This document shows positions 7,545-16,540 of a DNA stretch of 64,000 nt, in pieces. The translations under genes and the position numbers were made by a program. This DNA comes from Acidobacteriota bacterium (GTDB lineage: Bacteria > Acidobacteriota > Terriglobia > Terriglobales > SCQP01), in contig JAKASR010000011.1 in the NCBI GenBank assembly GCA_021818955.1, positions 35,768-99,767 on the forward strand. Direction: 5' to 3'. The notes under the pieces were generated by a model. It was not told the origin of the DNA and did not search any database. It worked only from the letters and a program-made list of their open reading frames with translations. The first letter of the stretch is position 1, and the number at the start of each line of letters is the position of its first letter.

Positions 7545-9800
7545 ATGAAGGGTGTCTTTCCGCGTTTCTTGCTCGCAGCCTGGTCGGTATTCCTGATCTT
7601 TCTTCTCACTGACTGCGGAGGAGGAATCAGTAATCCGCCCGCGGCAAATATCAAGTCTCTGACGGCGCTGTCGATCACGACCAGCAGCTTGCCCACCGGG
7701 ACGGAGCAGCAAAGCTATCAGGCCCGCATGCAGGCCATCGGCGGCCTGGCGCCGTACCACTGGAAAGTCAGCGGGGGAGCCTTGCCAGCGGGCTTGAATT
7801 TGTCGAGCGGCGGCATGATTTCGGGCACTCCGAGCACTGCGGGGTTGGCCGATTTCAGCGTCTCGGTGACCGATACGGAAGCAACGCCTCAAACCACCCG
7901 CGCCAGCCTGCAGATTGCCATCGCCACGCCGCCGGCCGGCAGCGCGGCGCTCAGCATCCAGACCAGCGCCTTGCCGGGCGGCACGGCGCAGACCGCGTAT
8001 CAGGCCACCTTGAGCGCCAGCGGCGGCCAGTCGCCTTATACCTGGAAGCTGAGCGGGGGCACATTGCCGGCAGGCTTGACGCTGACCAGTGGGGGCGCGA
8101 TTTCGGGCACCCCCGGCGCCGCGGGCACGGCCCGCTTCAGCGTGTCGGTTTCCGATGCGGAGGCAAAGCCACAAACCTCCAGCGCCAGTTTTCAAATTAC
8201 GATCCAGAACCAGGACCTGGCCCTCGATCCCTATGGTGGGCTGGCGGGAATCAGCGTTGACGCCGGCACGGGATTTTTCACCGTCAACAAAGTAGGCTCG
8301 CGCTGGGTCTTCACGGATCCCGACGGCCACCCCTTTTGGATGTTGGGCGTGTTTGCGGTGGATTTGATAACCGACACCTCGACGGGCTCGGCTTACACTT
8401 TGAATAAATACGGCGGCAGCCGCTCGGTTTGGGGCCTGCAGGCGGTGCGACGGCTGCAACATTGGGGGTTCAATACCGCAGCGGAATACGCCTCGGCCTA
8501 TGTGGTGCCGCTGAACAAAAACGGCAGTTACGAAACCAGCGATCCCCTGCCCTGGGTGGACATCATGAAGCCTTCTTATTACAGCCTGCGCGATTACAAT
8601 CATTACGCGCCGGCGCCGGTTAAAGATCTGGTGGCGGGATTGGATGCGGAGTACACCAACTTTCGCGGCGACCCGTTGCCGGATGTCTTCGACCCCAACT
8701 ACGCGGCTTACGCCCAGGCATTTATCCACGCCAACACCTCGGCCGCCGAAGCGCAATCGCCCTGGCTGGTAGGCACCGCGACCGACGATACGGATGAACT
8801 CTGGGGTTTCGGCCCCGGGCCCGACCTGCCGGCGGCGCGGCAAAGTTCGAATATCGGCTGGCTGGTGTTGTGCACCAACTTCGCCCAAAGCTCGAACGCC
8901 AGGCTGGGCGAGACCTACACCGACACCAAGGTGTACTCGAAATACGCGCTGCGCGACTGGCTGGAGAATAAATACGGCACGATCGCGGCACTGAACACGG
9001 CGTGGGGATCGGACTACACCACCTTCGACGATGCCGGCGGCTACGGCAGCGGCACCGGGCTGCTGGACGAAGACGGGCGGCACGCCTGGGTGGGACACGA
9101 CGATATCTCGATGTCGACGGCCCAGGCGCAGGTACGCGCCGACCTGAATGCGTTTTTGGCGGTGTTCGCGAACCAGTATTTTTCCGTGGTGACGGCGGCG
9201 CTGCGGCAGGCGCGGCCGAACCAACTGGTGTTCGGGCCGGCCACGCTGAACGGCTGGGGCGGCATCAGCCGGCGGGCCATTCTGGCGGCGGCGGCGAAAT
9301 ACACCGATGTGGTGCAGGCGAGCATGAGCACGCAGGCGGTGTACGACCTCAGCCTGCAATATGCCGGCGACCGCCCGTTTGTCACCTGGATAGGGATGCC
9401 GGCCAATCCCGATTCCGATCTGGCGGCATATCCCAATCCGGCGGACAATCCGGTGGCGTACACCAGCCAGGCGGCGCGCGGCGCCGCCTATGCGCAAACG
9501 GTGGAAAGCGATTTTGCTTATACCGGTAGCGCGGCTGCGGGCGCGCTCGAGGGCAGCAGCAATGTGATCGGGGCTAAATTCTGGGCCTGGTGCGATTCCT
9601 GGGGCGAGAAGACCAATTGGGGCCTGGTCTCGTTTATGGATAATGCCTACGACGGGAAGGAAGATGTGACCGCCAACGGGCTGGACAATTGGGGGTTTGC
9701 CATCGGCGGCGAAAGCGGCAATTACGGGGATTTCATCACTCCGGCGAGCACCGCCAACGAGCAAGTGCTGCAGGAATTGGGGCAGGCGCTGCATCCCTAG
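7545..9800 (+). CDS. Lipoprotein with two Ig-like modules and a C-terminal glycosidase-like domain
   Basis: 751 residues with a good ribosome site (GGAAGGA) before the ATG. A hydrophobic leader ends in LTDCGGG, a lipobox-like site with Cys near residue 24, although Asp before Cys is unusual. Two tandem modules of about 90 residues (about 40-125 and 135-225), each with SALP..., LPAGL and ISGTP, are putative-Ig (He_PIG) domains. From about 230 a large domain starts with WVFTDPDGHPFWMLGV, the kind of opening seen in agarase/GH-A-type enzymes. It contains ATDDTDELWGFGPGP, VFGPATLNGWGG and KTNWGLVSFMDNAYDG. The gene at 34690-36366 in the EPS locus carries the same domain. Polysaccharide hydrolysis is inferred; catalytic residues are not certain. 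Confidence 0.7.
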   Translation: MKGVFPRFLLAAWSVFLIFLLTDCGGGISNPPAANIKSLTALSITTSSLPTGTEQQSYQARMQAIGGLAPYHWKVSGGALPAGLNLSSGGMISGTPSTAGLADFSVSVTDTEATPQTTRASLQIAIATPPAGSAALSIQTSALPGGTAQTAYQATLSASGGQSPYTWKLSGGTLPAGLTLTSGGAISGTPGAAGTARFSVSVSDAEAKPQTSSASFQITIQNQDLALDPYGGLAGISVDAGTGFFTVNKVGSRWVFTDPDGHPFWMLGVFAVDLITDTSTGSAYTLNKYGGSRSVWGLQAVRRLQHWGFNTAAEYASAYVVPLNKNGSYETSDPLPWVDIMKPSYYSLRDYNHYAPAPVKDLVAGLDAEYTNFRGDPLPDVFDPNYAAYAQAFIHANTSAAEAQSPWLVGTATDDTDELWGFGPGPDLPAARQSSNIGWLVLCTNFAQSSNARLGETYTDTKVYSKYALRDWLENKYGTIAALNTAWGSDYTTFDDAGGYGSGTGLLDEDGRHAWVGHDDISMSTAQAQVRADLNAFLAVFANQYFSVVTAALRQARPNQLVFGPATLNGWGGISRRAILAAAAKYTDVVQASMSTQAVYDLSLQYAGDRPFVTWIGMPANPDSDLAAYPNPADNPVAYTSQAARGAAYAQTVESDFAYTGSAAAGALEGSSNVIGAKFWAWCDSWGEKTNWGLVSFMDNAYDGKEDVTANGLDNWGFAIGGESGNYGDFITPASTANEQVLQELGQALHP

Positions 9801-9820
9801 GCTCCCGGGGGGTGGGGGAA

Positions 9821-9857
9821 GAAAAACCGAAGTCCGGCGCTGCACGCGCCGGACTTC
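9821..9857 (-). terminator. Rho-independent terminator for the PEP-CTERM gene
   Basis: Perfect 12-bp inverted repeat (arms GAAGTCCGGCGC and GCGCCGGACTTC, loop TGCAC) at 9829-9857. On the minus strand it is followed by GGTTTTTC, so it fits termination of the minus-strand PEP-CTERM transcript. It could also end the converging lipoprotein transcript, but no T-run follows on the plus strand. Confidence 0.75.
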
Positions 9858-9905
9858 CAGGGTAAAGCCACCACCGGTTGGAGGCGACGAGGATAATCCC
9901 CGGGA

Positions 9906-9928
9906 CCCAACCGGCAGTGCCGGTTGGG
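9906..9928. repeat. Second hairpin in the convergent intergenic region
   Basis: Arms CCCAACCGGC and GCCGGTTGGG with a 3-nt loop form a perfect 10-bp stem between the stop of the PEP-CTERM gene and its terminator. No T-run follows. It may stabilise the transcript 3' end. Confidence 0.5.
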
Positions 9929-9936
9929 CAACGGGA

Positions 9937-10674
9937 TTAGCTAACCACCTTCATTCCCCGCTGAAAACGCATACGCCGGCGCAGCACGCCGCCGAGCATC
10001 AGCAGGCCGGAACCAAACAGCAACAACGAACTCGGCTCCGGAGTTGGGGTAATGCTGGAAGAAATCAACTGCGCCACCAAAGAACCGTTGGTGCCTTCCA
10101 GCGTAGAAATCGCAATGGGGGCCGCGAACTGCACATTGAGCTGCAGCACGGCTTGCGCATTGCTGAATGCCGAGGCCAAGAGGCCGCCCGTCACGGTCAT
10201 ATTGGCTTGCATATTGGCATTAAAGCTGCCAACCATGGAGCCGCTGCCGTTGGCCGGTCCGGGCTGCTGGTAAAAATTCACCAGATTCAACGAGCCGGTC
10301 AATAAGGTGCCGCTCTGCCCATTCGCGCTACCGGTCAAATTAAAATTGATCGGCGCCGTAGAAGTGACGGAATAAAGTCCGGCCGTGCTCGTATTCGCCA
10401 GGGTGATCGATCCAGCGGTGGATGTGATGTCGAAGTTACCCGAAGACGAAAGCGAGCCGTACCCGGTTTCCATACCGGTGAGATTGCATTGTTGCCCGGA
10501 GCAAGTGCCGAGAGTGACCCCTACGGTGCTGGTCCCGTGACCTTGTCCGGTAAACGTTACGATCTGACCCGGTCCGCCTTCCAACGATATGCCGCTTTGA
10601 GCCGCCAATGGCAGGCTCACAGCCAGCATAAGGAAAGCAGTCAGCGTCAGACCCGTTACCCATTTTCGCTGCAT
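9937..10674 (-). CDS. PEP-CTERM sorting-domain protein
   Basis: About 245 residues. A signal peptide (MQRKWVTGLTLTAFLMLAVSL, then AAQ) is followed by a low-complexity Gly/Ser/Thr/Asn-rich body. The C-terminal sorting signal is PTPEPSSLLLFGSGLLMLGG then LRRRMRFQRG: the PEP motif, a transmembrane helix and a basic tail. Proteins with this tail are recognised by an exosortase at the inner membrane and delivered to the surface or matrix. An exosortase is encoded at 40398-41291. The ATG at 10674 was chosen over 10707 because GGAGGA lies just upstream of it. A sigma-54 promoter match lies about 60 nt upstream. It is the only PEP-CTERM protein I see in the window. Confidence 0.9.
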   Translation of the reverse strand: MQRKWVTGLTLTAFLMLAVSLPLAAQSGISLEGGPGQIVTFTGQGHGTSTVGVTLGTCSGQQCNLTGMETGYGSLSSSGNFDITSTAGSITLANTSTAGLYSVTSTAPINFNLTGSANGQSGTLLTGSLNLVNFYQQPGPANGSGSMVGSFNANMQANMTVTGGLLASAFSNAQAVLQLNVQFAAPIAISTLEGTNGSLVAQLISSSITPTPEPSSLLLFGSGLLMLGGVLRRRMRFQRGMKVVS

Positions 10675-10734
10675 ACCTGATTCCTCCAAGATTCGGACGA
10701 TTCCCACTCCCCACGGGGTGGTCGCAATCCAAAG

Positions 10735-10751
10735 TGCACGTCAGCTGCCAA
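10735..10751 (-). promoter_or_regulatory. Sigma-54 (-24/-12) promoter of the PEP-CTERM gene
   Basis: The minus strand reads TTGGCAGCTGACGTGCA, with GG and GC separated by exactly 10 nt as required for sigma-54. The predicted start is near 10724, giving a 50-nt leader to the ATG at 10674. The same TTGGCAG...GTGCA form occurs before the sigma-54 activator gene at 17770. Confidence 0.7.
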
Positions 10752-11325
10752 TGAACTCTCTTAGAGCATGCGCATAATTTTGTCATTTGGCGCCGCGGCT
10801 CATACGCCCATAAATGAGTCACTTACGCCGGCACCGCAAGCGCGTGCATATAGCGAGCATGCCGCCAAGAGCAAGGGTTTGCGTTTTCACCTTCAAGCGC
10901 TGCACAACGCCCGCCGCACGCAGCTCAACCGGCAACGAAATCATTTCGCATCCGGTGCAAACTCGCGGCTATTTCCCATGTTTTTTCGGACGCGCCTTTT
11001 GGCAAGTTAACTGGATTCTAAGTCAGTGATAATAACCCGCAGGCGGTAGTTAGAAGGCGGGCCGGCCGTTATTCCGTTTAGGCGTTTACGTTGCAAGGCC
11101 CATTGTATTGCTTTAGTTGGCCGTAGCGGACGCCCGCCGCGGCGAATGAAAACTCATGGCGCCTTCGGGATCCACCGCCGGGAAAAGCCCGCGCGTGCCT
11201 AGCCTGCAAACATGGTTTCAGGCGTTGTATCGAGGTTGCCAAAAACGAAAACTACTCTTGCACGCATTTGAAGCCGGCAATGATACCAGGCGGCCGTTAC
11301 GGGTGCGCGTTTCCGCCGCCCTTCC
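10752..11325. other. Intergenic stretch without a recognisable gene
   Basis: No plausible coding region on either strand. The only feature noted is a minus-strand TTGC-N4-CCGG element at 10839-10828, about 80 nt upstream of the -24 element of the PEP-CTERM promoter. It resembles elements before two EPS promoters and may be an activator site. Confidence 0.4.
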
Positions 11326-11358
11326 CCAAAAATAAAACGCGGGCGAAGCGCCCGCGTT
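11326..11358 (-). terminator. Strong Rho-independent terminator of the sigma-54 activator gene
   Basis: Arms AACGCGGGCG (11336-11345) and CGCCCGCGTT (11349-11358) form a perfect 10-bp stem with a 3-nt loop. On the minus strand this is followed by TTTTATTTTTG. It lies 41 nt past the stop codon at 11399. Confidence 0.85.
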
Positions 11359-11398
11359 GATTGAAGCCGGACTGGCCCGCAAGCCTTCGCCGCGCGGC

Positions 11399-12661
11399 TT
11401 ACTCCGCACCGGGCGAGGCGGCGCGAGCGCGCATCGATTCGGAATAGCTGTGCGGGCGCAGCTGATAGCGCTGCAATTTATTGAGCAGGGCGCGATAGCT
11501 GATATTAAGCACGCGGGCGGCGCTGCTGCGGTTCCAGCGAGTTTCTTCCAGCACGCGCGCGATGGTTTCGCGCTCCAACTCGTCTTTGGCATTGCGAACA
11601 ATCGCCTTCAGGTCGCGGCCCTGGAGCGGCTCCGGCGCGGCGGCGGCAGGGGAAAGAGCGGCGGCGAGCGCTACCGGAGCGGCGGCGCGGCGCGGCGCGG
11701 CATGCAATTCATGCAGCACCTCATCGCCGAAGATAAGATAGCGCTTGATCACGTTTTCCAGTTCGCGCACGTTGCCCGGCCATTCGTAATCGAAGCAGAT
11801 CCGCAGCAGTTCCGGCGAAAACGGGCGGGGCTCGCAACCGTATTGTTGGGCAAAGCGCTCGAGATTGTATTGCAGGAGCGGCTCGATATCTTCCTGACGT
11901 TCGCGCAGCGGCGGCAGGGTCAGGGAGAAAACGTTCAGGCGGAAAAACAGGTCTTCGCGAAAGCGCTTTTCCAGCAACGCCTGATGCACGTTGATGTTGG
12001 TGGCGGCCAGCACGCGCACGTCGGCATACACTTCGGTGCGCCCGCCCAGGCGGGTAAAGCGGTGGTCCTGCAAAACATGCAGCAGTTTGGCTTGCAGCAT
12101 GGGCGACATCTCGCCGATTTCATCGAGCAGGATCGTACCCTTCTGGCAAAGCTCGAATTTGCCCGGTTTGCTGCGCATCGCGCCGGTGAATGCGCCGGGC
12201 TCATAGCCGAACAGTTCGCTTTCCAGCAATTCATCCGGCAAGGCGGCGCAGTTGACCTTGAGGAAGCGGTGATGACGGCGCTCGGAATGGTGGTGAATCA
12301 GGCGGGCCACCGCTTCCTTGCCACAGCCGCTTTCGCCCAGAATCAACACCGGCACGTCGAATTGAGCGAGCTGTTGGCTGCGCTCAAAGATTGCCTGCAT
12401 GCTCGGACTGCGGGCGATAAACTGCCCATCGCCTTCCAGCGGCTCACTGATCACTGACTCGCCGGCTGACTCGCGCGGCAATGAGACCAGGGAATGCAAG
12501 CCGCGGCCGACTTCGGGCGCGAGCGAGTCCAGGCGTTGGGGCAAGCTGGCGGGGTTGGAAACGGCCAGGGGCACGGCGCAGCCACTGGCGCCGGCACGCA
12601 TCGGGTTAGGATTCGAACGGGGATTCACCAGGCTGAAGGTTGACCTCATAAGTTCTCTCAT
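11399..12661 (-). CDS. Sigma-54-dependent activator (AAA+ plus Fis-type HTH, no receiver)
   Basis: 420 residues. The N-terminal 85 residues are not conserved. The AAA+ domain (about 85-310) has Walker A GESGCGKE, the sigma-54 contact loop GAFTGA, Walker B ILLDEIGEM and the arginine-finger region RFREDLFFRLNVFSLTLPPLRER. The C-terminus (RNAKDELERETIARVLEETR, then NRSSAARVLNISYRALLNKL) is a Fis-type helix-turn-helix. Such proteins hydrolyse ATP to open promoters held by sigma-54 RNA polymerase. There is no receiver, so control must come through the short N-terminus or another protein. It is a paralogue of the gene at 17770 and lies downstream of the stressosome operon on the same strand. Confidence 0.92.
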   Translation of the reverse strand: MRELMRSTFSLVNPRSNPNPMRAGASGCAVPLAVSNPASLPQRLDSLAPEVGRGLHSLVSLPRESAGESVISEPLEGDGQFIARSPSMQAIFERSQQLAQFDVPVLILGESGCGKEAVARLIHHHSERRHHRFLKVNCAALPDELLESELFGYEPGAFTGAMRSKPGKFELCQKGTILLDEIGEMSPMLQAKLLHVLQDHRFTRLGGRTEVYADVRVLAATNINVHQALLEKRFREDLFFRLNVFSLTLPPLRERQEDIEPLLQYNLERFAQQYGCEPRPFSPELLRICFDYEWPGNVRELENVIKRYLIFGDEVLHELHAAPRRAAAPVALAAALSPAAAAPEPLQGRDLKAIVRNAKDELERETIARVLEETRWNRSSAARVLNISYRALLNKLQRYQLRPHSYSESMRARAASPGAE

Positions 12662-12852
12662 TTTGCGGGCACAGGCGCCGCAGCCACGCTCTCATATGAA
12701 CATCGCTGCATTTTCTGGGCAATCCGGGAATCCCGGAAATATGCTAAAAATTTCCAGGAAGCTGAAAAAAATTGGAATTGCCGCTGACCACACTAATTCA
12801 AGAAAATTGCTTTAAGTGCAGGTTCAGGGAGGAGTTAGGGAGGGGCCGAGGC

Positions 12853-13260
12853 TTAGCTAATGGCTTCGGCGCGGGAATGGGGCGTCTCCGGACCGAGCAT
12901 TGCTTGCACTACGGACAGCAACTGCGAGGCCAGATGTTTTTTTGATAAAAACGCCTGCGCGCCACACTCCAGCGCGGCGGTGCGATAGTGGGGCTCGGCA
13001 TGCACGCTGCAGACCAGGATTTTGCAGGCGGGCCAGTCGGCGCGAATGCCGCGGATGACCTCCAGCCCGCTGCAGCCGGGCATGGCCAGATCCAGGATGA
13101 CCAGATCGGGATGCCAGAGTCGGGTCTGGGTAATGGCTTCCCGCCCATCGCTGGCCTCGCGGACCTGGTAATGGCCGGAGTCTTCTTCCAAGATACGGCG
13201 GGCGAGCTGGCGGAAATACCGCTCGTCGTCAGCGATGAGAACATGCTTCAGCCCAGGCAT
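12853..13260 (-). CDS. Single-domain response regulator (CheY-like receiver)
   Basis: 135 residues consisting only of a receiver. The acidic pair is in LIADDERYF, the phosphoacceptor Asp in LVILDLAMPG, the switch Ser in VCSVHAE and the conserved Lys in AFLSKKH. With no output domain it probably acts as a phosphate shuttle or protein-binding switch. It lies between the sigma-54 activator gene and the stressosome-two-component operon on the same strand, separated from the latter by about 270 bp. A link to either is plausible but not shown by the sequence. Confidence 0.88.
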   Translation of the reverse strand: MPGLKHVLIADDERYFRQLARRILEEDSGHYQVREASDGREAITQTRLWHPDLVILDLAMPGCSGLEVIRGIRADWPACKILVCSVHAEPHYRTAALECGAQAFLSKKHLASQLLSVVQAMLGPETPHSRAEAIS

Positions 13261-13530
13261 AGCTTCACCCTTAGCTTAGGCTTATCGTCCGATGGAAATG
13301 CGAGGTGAATCGGAGAATCGCCTTACGCTGATTCCCGCCGCCGTATAGGCCCTTCCCCCACCGGGGGCAATCAAAACTCGTCCCTGAGCGCGGCGGTCAT
13401 GCCACCAGCCGCCGCCCGCAGGGATATAGCTTTCACTTTAAGCCCTCCGCCAGGCAATACCATGCGGTAAAACCTGGAAACCGGCGGAAAAAAACACAGA
13501 GGCGGGTGTAAGCACAGGTCTTGCATGCCT

Positions 13531-14166
13531 TTACGGCTCGATCATGCCACGGCGGATGGCATAACGCACCAGCCCGGCAACAGAGTGAATATTGAGTTTT
13601 TCCATGATATGGCCGCGGTGCGATTCGGCGGTTTTGACGCTGATTCCGAGCAGGACGGCGATTTCCTTGGTGCTTTTTCCTTCCGCCACCAGTTGTAAAA
13701 CCTGGCGCTCGCGCGAGCCCAGGGAATCGGGGGCAGGTTCGGAGTTGCTCAGGTAGGCGCGGACGACCGTGCCGGAGACATCGGGGCTCAGGAACAATCC
13801 ACCCCGCAGCGCTTCCTGCACGGCTTGCAGCAATTCGGAAGCGGACTTGCTTTTCAATACATATCCGCTAATGCCGGTCTGCAGCGCCTGAAGCACATAA
13901 GGCTCTTCGATGTGCATGGTCAGCAGCACCACGCGCGTCTGGGGAGCGGTGCGGATGATTTCGCGAGCAGCCTCCATACCGTTGAGCAAGGGCATGCGGA
14001 CATCGAGGATGGCCACCTGGGGATGCAACGCCTGCGCCAGGCGGACGGCTTCCTGGCCGTCGGCGGCTTCGCCTACGATTTCATAGCCGGCTTTCTCGAG
14101 CAGGGCGCGAAAGCCCTGGCGCACCACTTCATGATCATCAGCCAGCAGCAATCGTGCCAGCGCCAT
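13531..14166 (-). CDS. NarL/FixJ-family response regulator, output of the stressosome operon
   Basis: 211 residues. The receiver has the acidic pair in LLADDHEVV, phosphoacceptor Asp55 in AILDVRMP and Lys in YVLKSKS. A C-terminal LuxR-type helix-turn-helix follows (LGSRERQVLQLVAEGKSTKE, KTAESHRGHIMEKL). The start at 14166 was chosen over 14352 because GGGAGG stands 6 nt before it and the receiver begins immediately. It overlaps the end of the histidine kinase gene by 29 nt, so the two form a coupled pair. It is the likely DNA-binding output of the operon; targets are unknown. Confidence 0.93.
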   Translation of the reverse strand: MALARLLLADDHEVVRQGFRALLEKAGYEIVGEAADGQEAVRLAQALHPQVAILDVRMPLLNGMEAAREIIRTAPQTRVVLLTMHIEEPYVLQALQTGISGYVLKSKSASELLQAVQEALRGGLFLSPDVSGTVVRAYLSNSEPAPDSLGSRERQVLQLVAEGKSTKEIAVLLGISVKTAESHRGHIMEKLNIHSVAGLVRYAIRRGMIEP

Positions 14167-15088
14167 AGTGACCTCCCGCCGGCAAGGGCAACGATAGTGA
14201 AATCGTGGTGCCCGCGCCCGGTTTGGATTCGATCTGCATTTCGCCGCCCAGGCTGCGCACCCGCTCGCGCATGCCCAGCAGGCCAAGGCTGTGCCCCGAG
14301 CCGGCCTGGCGCGGGTCGAAACCACAGCCATTATCCTCGATCTTGAGTTCAATGTGCTGGGAATCGGACTGTAAGGCCAACCGCGCGCGGGTGGCGCGCG
14401 CGTGCCGCACTAGATTATTCAAGCCTTCCTGAGCGCTGCGATAGAACGCCAATTCGAAAGCGGGGGGCAAGCGTTGGCGCACCCGATCTTCCACTTGGAT
14501 GCCGATGCCGGAACGGGCGGCGATGCCCTGCGCCAGAAAATCCAGCGCCGGGCCCAAACCCAAATCGTCGAGAATCGTCGGGCGCAACTCGTGCGAGAGG
14601 CGGCGCAACTGGGTTTCGACCGCTTCCAGCATATCGCGGACCTCGTCCAGAAAGGGCGTAGCCGAAGGCGATAATTCTTTGCGCGCCTGATCCACCCGGA
14701 CAAAAACGCAGGTGAGTAACTGGCCGGATTCATCATGGAGCGCATGGGCAATCTTGCGCAACTCGTCTTCCAGTCGCTGATTGATGCTGCGCAGGGCGCT
14801 ATTGGCCTCGCTAAAGCCACGCAGCGACATCTCGAAGCTGGCCAGCGATTCCGCCAGCAAGTGTCCGGCGGCCAGCACGCGATCGGGGGAAACCCCGGTG
14901 AGCAAGCCGGCCAGCACGCGATGATGGATATCAATCAAGGGCAGCATGCCGCGCCCTTCGTTGAGCAGGCGGCGGCCGAGCGCGTAGGCATCCAGCAGCG
15001 CGGCTTCGCTATCCTCGCGCAGGTAGGATTCCAGCGCCTGGCGATAGAGACTGGCGGGATCGGGTTGTTTACTGGGGTTACCGGCCAA
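14138..15088 (-). CDS. Histidine kinase with RsbU-like N-terminal domain (HisKA_3/HATPase)
   Basis: 316 residues with no membrane segment. Residues about 10-80 (LYRQALESYLREDSEAALLD, then RRLLNEGRGMLPLIDIHHRV) resemble the RsbU N-terminal domain that binds RsbT. A coiled linker (about 85-120) is followed by the HisKA_3 dimerisation motif with phosphoacceptor His in IAHALHDESGQL. Then come LRRLSHELRPTILDDLGL and the ATPase lobe with N-box EGLNNLVRHA, DNGCGF and LGLLGMRERVRSLGG. Family knowledge says it phosphorylates the overlapping response regulator. Its position directly after rsbT- and rsbX-like genes suggests that RsbT binding controls kinase activity instead of a PP2C phosphatase. That last point is inference. 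Confidence 0.88.
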   Translation of the reverse strand: MAGNPSKQPDPASLYRQALESYLREDSEAALLDAYALGRRLLNEGRGMLPLIDIHHRVLAGLLTGVSPDRVLAAGHLLAESLASFEMSLRGFSEANSALRSINQRLEDELRKIAHALHDESGQLLTCVFVRVDQARKELSPSATPFLDEVRDMLEAVETQLRRLSHELRPTILDDLGLGPALDFLAQGIAARSGIGIQVEDRVRQRLPPAFELAFYRSAQEGLNNLVRHARATRARLALQSDSQHIELKIEDNGCGFDPRQAGSGHSLGLLGMRERVRSLGGEMQIESKPGAGTTISLSLPLPAGGHYGAGTIAAG

Positions 15089-15704
15089 GACTGCCTCCGG
15101 TATAACGGGCGACGATCACCAGCGCATCATCGGCCGGCTTTGAGGGCAGATAACGGCGCAACAGGGTTTGCGCCATCACCTCGGGCGGGGAATCCGGCGC
15201 CGGCAGCGGATCGCCGTAGGGCATGCGGATTCCGTCGGTATACATTACCAGCATATCGCCGGCATGGATGGGCATCATAGTGGCCTGCAGGCGGGGCAGC
15301 GTCAGCCCCACGACCCCGGAGCGCAGCAGCAGATATTCGCGCTCGGCGTCTTGAGCGCGCACCAGCACGGCTTCGACATTGCCCACGCCCATCCAGGTCA
15401 TGGTGTGATCCTGCGCATTAAAGGTGGCCAGGCTGAGGCAAACGCCGCGGCTGCCGGCCAGCATCTGGTGACAACGGCGGGTGAGGTCGATGACGGAACT
15501 GGGCGCAAAGGTTTCAAGCACCTCGCGTGCGCGCCGGGCGGCGTCGGCGGCCTCCGGGCCGTGGCCCAAGCCATCCAGGACCGCCAGCAGCGCCCCGGCG
15601 GGAGGAAAAAAGCGCACCAGGCCGGCATCGCCGGAAACCGACTCTCCCGGCTTGGTGAAAGCGCTGCTGGCCCAATCGAGCATGGACATCAACGCAGTTC
15701 CCAT
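15078..15704 (-). CDS. rsbX: RsbX-like PP2C/SpoIIE-type serine phosphatase
   Basis: 208 residues of a small SpoIIE/PP2C phosphatase without other domains. Metal-binding motifs are visible as GDAGLVRFF, AVLDGLGHGPEA and DMLVMYTDGI, with a terminal PADDALVIVARY. In Bacillus, RsbX dephosphorylates RsbS and RsbR and resets the stressosome. The gene overlaps the rsbT-like gene upstream by 16 nt and the kinase gene downstream by 11 nt, so the three are co-translated. The name is given by position and size; strict orthology cannot be shown by eye. Confidence 0.82.
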   Translation of the reverse strand: MGTALMSMLDWASSAFTKPGESVSGDAGLVRFFPPAGALLAVLDGLGHGPEAADAARRAREVLETFAPSSVIDLTRRCHQMLAGSRGVCLSLATFNAQDHTMTWMGVGNVEAVLVRAQDAEREYLLLRSGVVGLTLPRLQATMMPIHAGDMLVMYTDGIRMPYGDPLPAPDSPPEVMAQTLLRRYLPSKPADDALVIVARYTGGSLGR

Positions 15705-16093
15705 TTCACTGCCGTGACGACCGTGCCTTGCCCGGGGAGGGAACGGATTTCAAAGCTGTCCATCAAGCGCTTGACACCGGGCAGCCCGAGGCCCAGCCCG
15801 CCAGAGGTGGAAAAACCATCCTGCAGGGCGCGTTCGATATCGGCGATGCCCGGCCCCTGATCGCTCGCCACCACCATCACCCCGCGGCGCCCGCCCTCAT
15901 GGAGCAAGCGCAATTCGATTTCGCCTTCGCGCGCATATAACAGGATGTTGCGCGCCAGTTCGGAGATGGCGGTCGCCAGCAAGGTGATATCGATGGAGGC
16001 AAAGCCCGCCTGCAAGCCCAACGCCCGCCCTTTCTGTCGCGCAGCCAGGACGTCGGTGTCGGCCTTGATCGGGATATGTTCGCTAATGGCCAC
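15689..16093 (-). CDS. rsbT: RsbT-type serine kinase, stressosome switch protein
   Basis: 134 residues of the GHKL anti-sigma-factor kinase family. N-box ELARNILLYA, G1 box DQGPGI and G2 region GGLGLGLPGVKRLMDSF are complete. In known stressosomes RsbT phosphorylates RsbR and RsbS, then leaves the complex to bind the N-terminus of its output partner. The gene overlaps rsbS by 11 nt and the rsbX-like gene by 16 nt. Its likely partner here is the RsbU-like N-terminus of the histidine kinase two genes downstream. Confidence 0.93.
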   Translation of the reverse strand: MAISEHIPIKADTDVLAARQKGRALGLQAGFASIDITLLATAISELARNILLYAREGEIELRLLHEGGRRGVMVVASDQGPGIADIERALQDGFSTSGGLGLGLPGVKRLMDSFEIRSLPGQGTVVTAVKWELR

Positions 16094-16508
16094 GGCGATC
16101 GCGGGTTGGGCTCTTACCGGCCGGGGGCCGAAGACCCGGGGCCGCCGCTTTGGCGGCGCGCTGTTTGCGGTTCAGATATGCCAATCCTTCTTCCAGATCG
16201 AGCGCAGTGGCGACCCCCTCCAGAGAGAGTCCCAACTGCACCATGGCAAAGGCAAGGTCGGCATGAATGCCGACAATCACGGTTTCGGCGCCGCGAAACC
16301 CGGTCATATGGGCAATATCCCGCAAGGTGCGGCAGGCAAAGGAATCCAGCACATCGACCGCGGTGACGTCCACGATCAAACCGCGGGAACGATAGCGGCC
16401 CACCTGCTCCACCAGCGTGCGCCGCAACTGCGCCAGATCGGCGTCAGTCAAAGCGGATTGCACGGTGGCAATCAGATACGGCCCCTGCTTGAGTACAGGG
16501 ACATCCAC
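16083..16508 (-). CDS. rsbS: RsbS stressosome scaffold (STAS domain)
   Basis: 141 residues; a single STAS domain with IVDVTAVDVLDSFACRTLRDIA. The Ser in LDSFA (residue 56) matches the phosphorylated Ser59 of Bacillus RsbS. The C-terminal 25 residues (Arg/Pro/Lys-rich) extend beyond the usual length. RsbS and RsbR build the icosahedral stressosome core that holds RsbT until stress. The start is 32 nt after the rsbR stop, and the end overlaps rsbT by 11 nt. Confidence 0.93.
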   Translation of the reverse strand: MDVPVLKQGPYLIATVQSALTDADLAQLRRTLVEQVGRYRSRGLIVDVTAVDVLDSFACRTLRDIAHMTGFRGAETVIVGIHADLAFAMVQLGLSLEGVATALDLEEGLAYLNRKQRAAKAAAPGLRPPAGKSPTRDRRGH

Positions 16509-16540
16509 TGCGCGCTCCTTTCAGTCCGGTCCGGGGCGAA

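Noticed and set aside
7410..9845. 811-residue open frame on the minus strand opposite the lipoprotein gene
   Set aside because: High-GC shadow of the plus-strand gene; Arg/His/Gly-rich with no recognisable fold or ribosome site.
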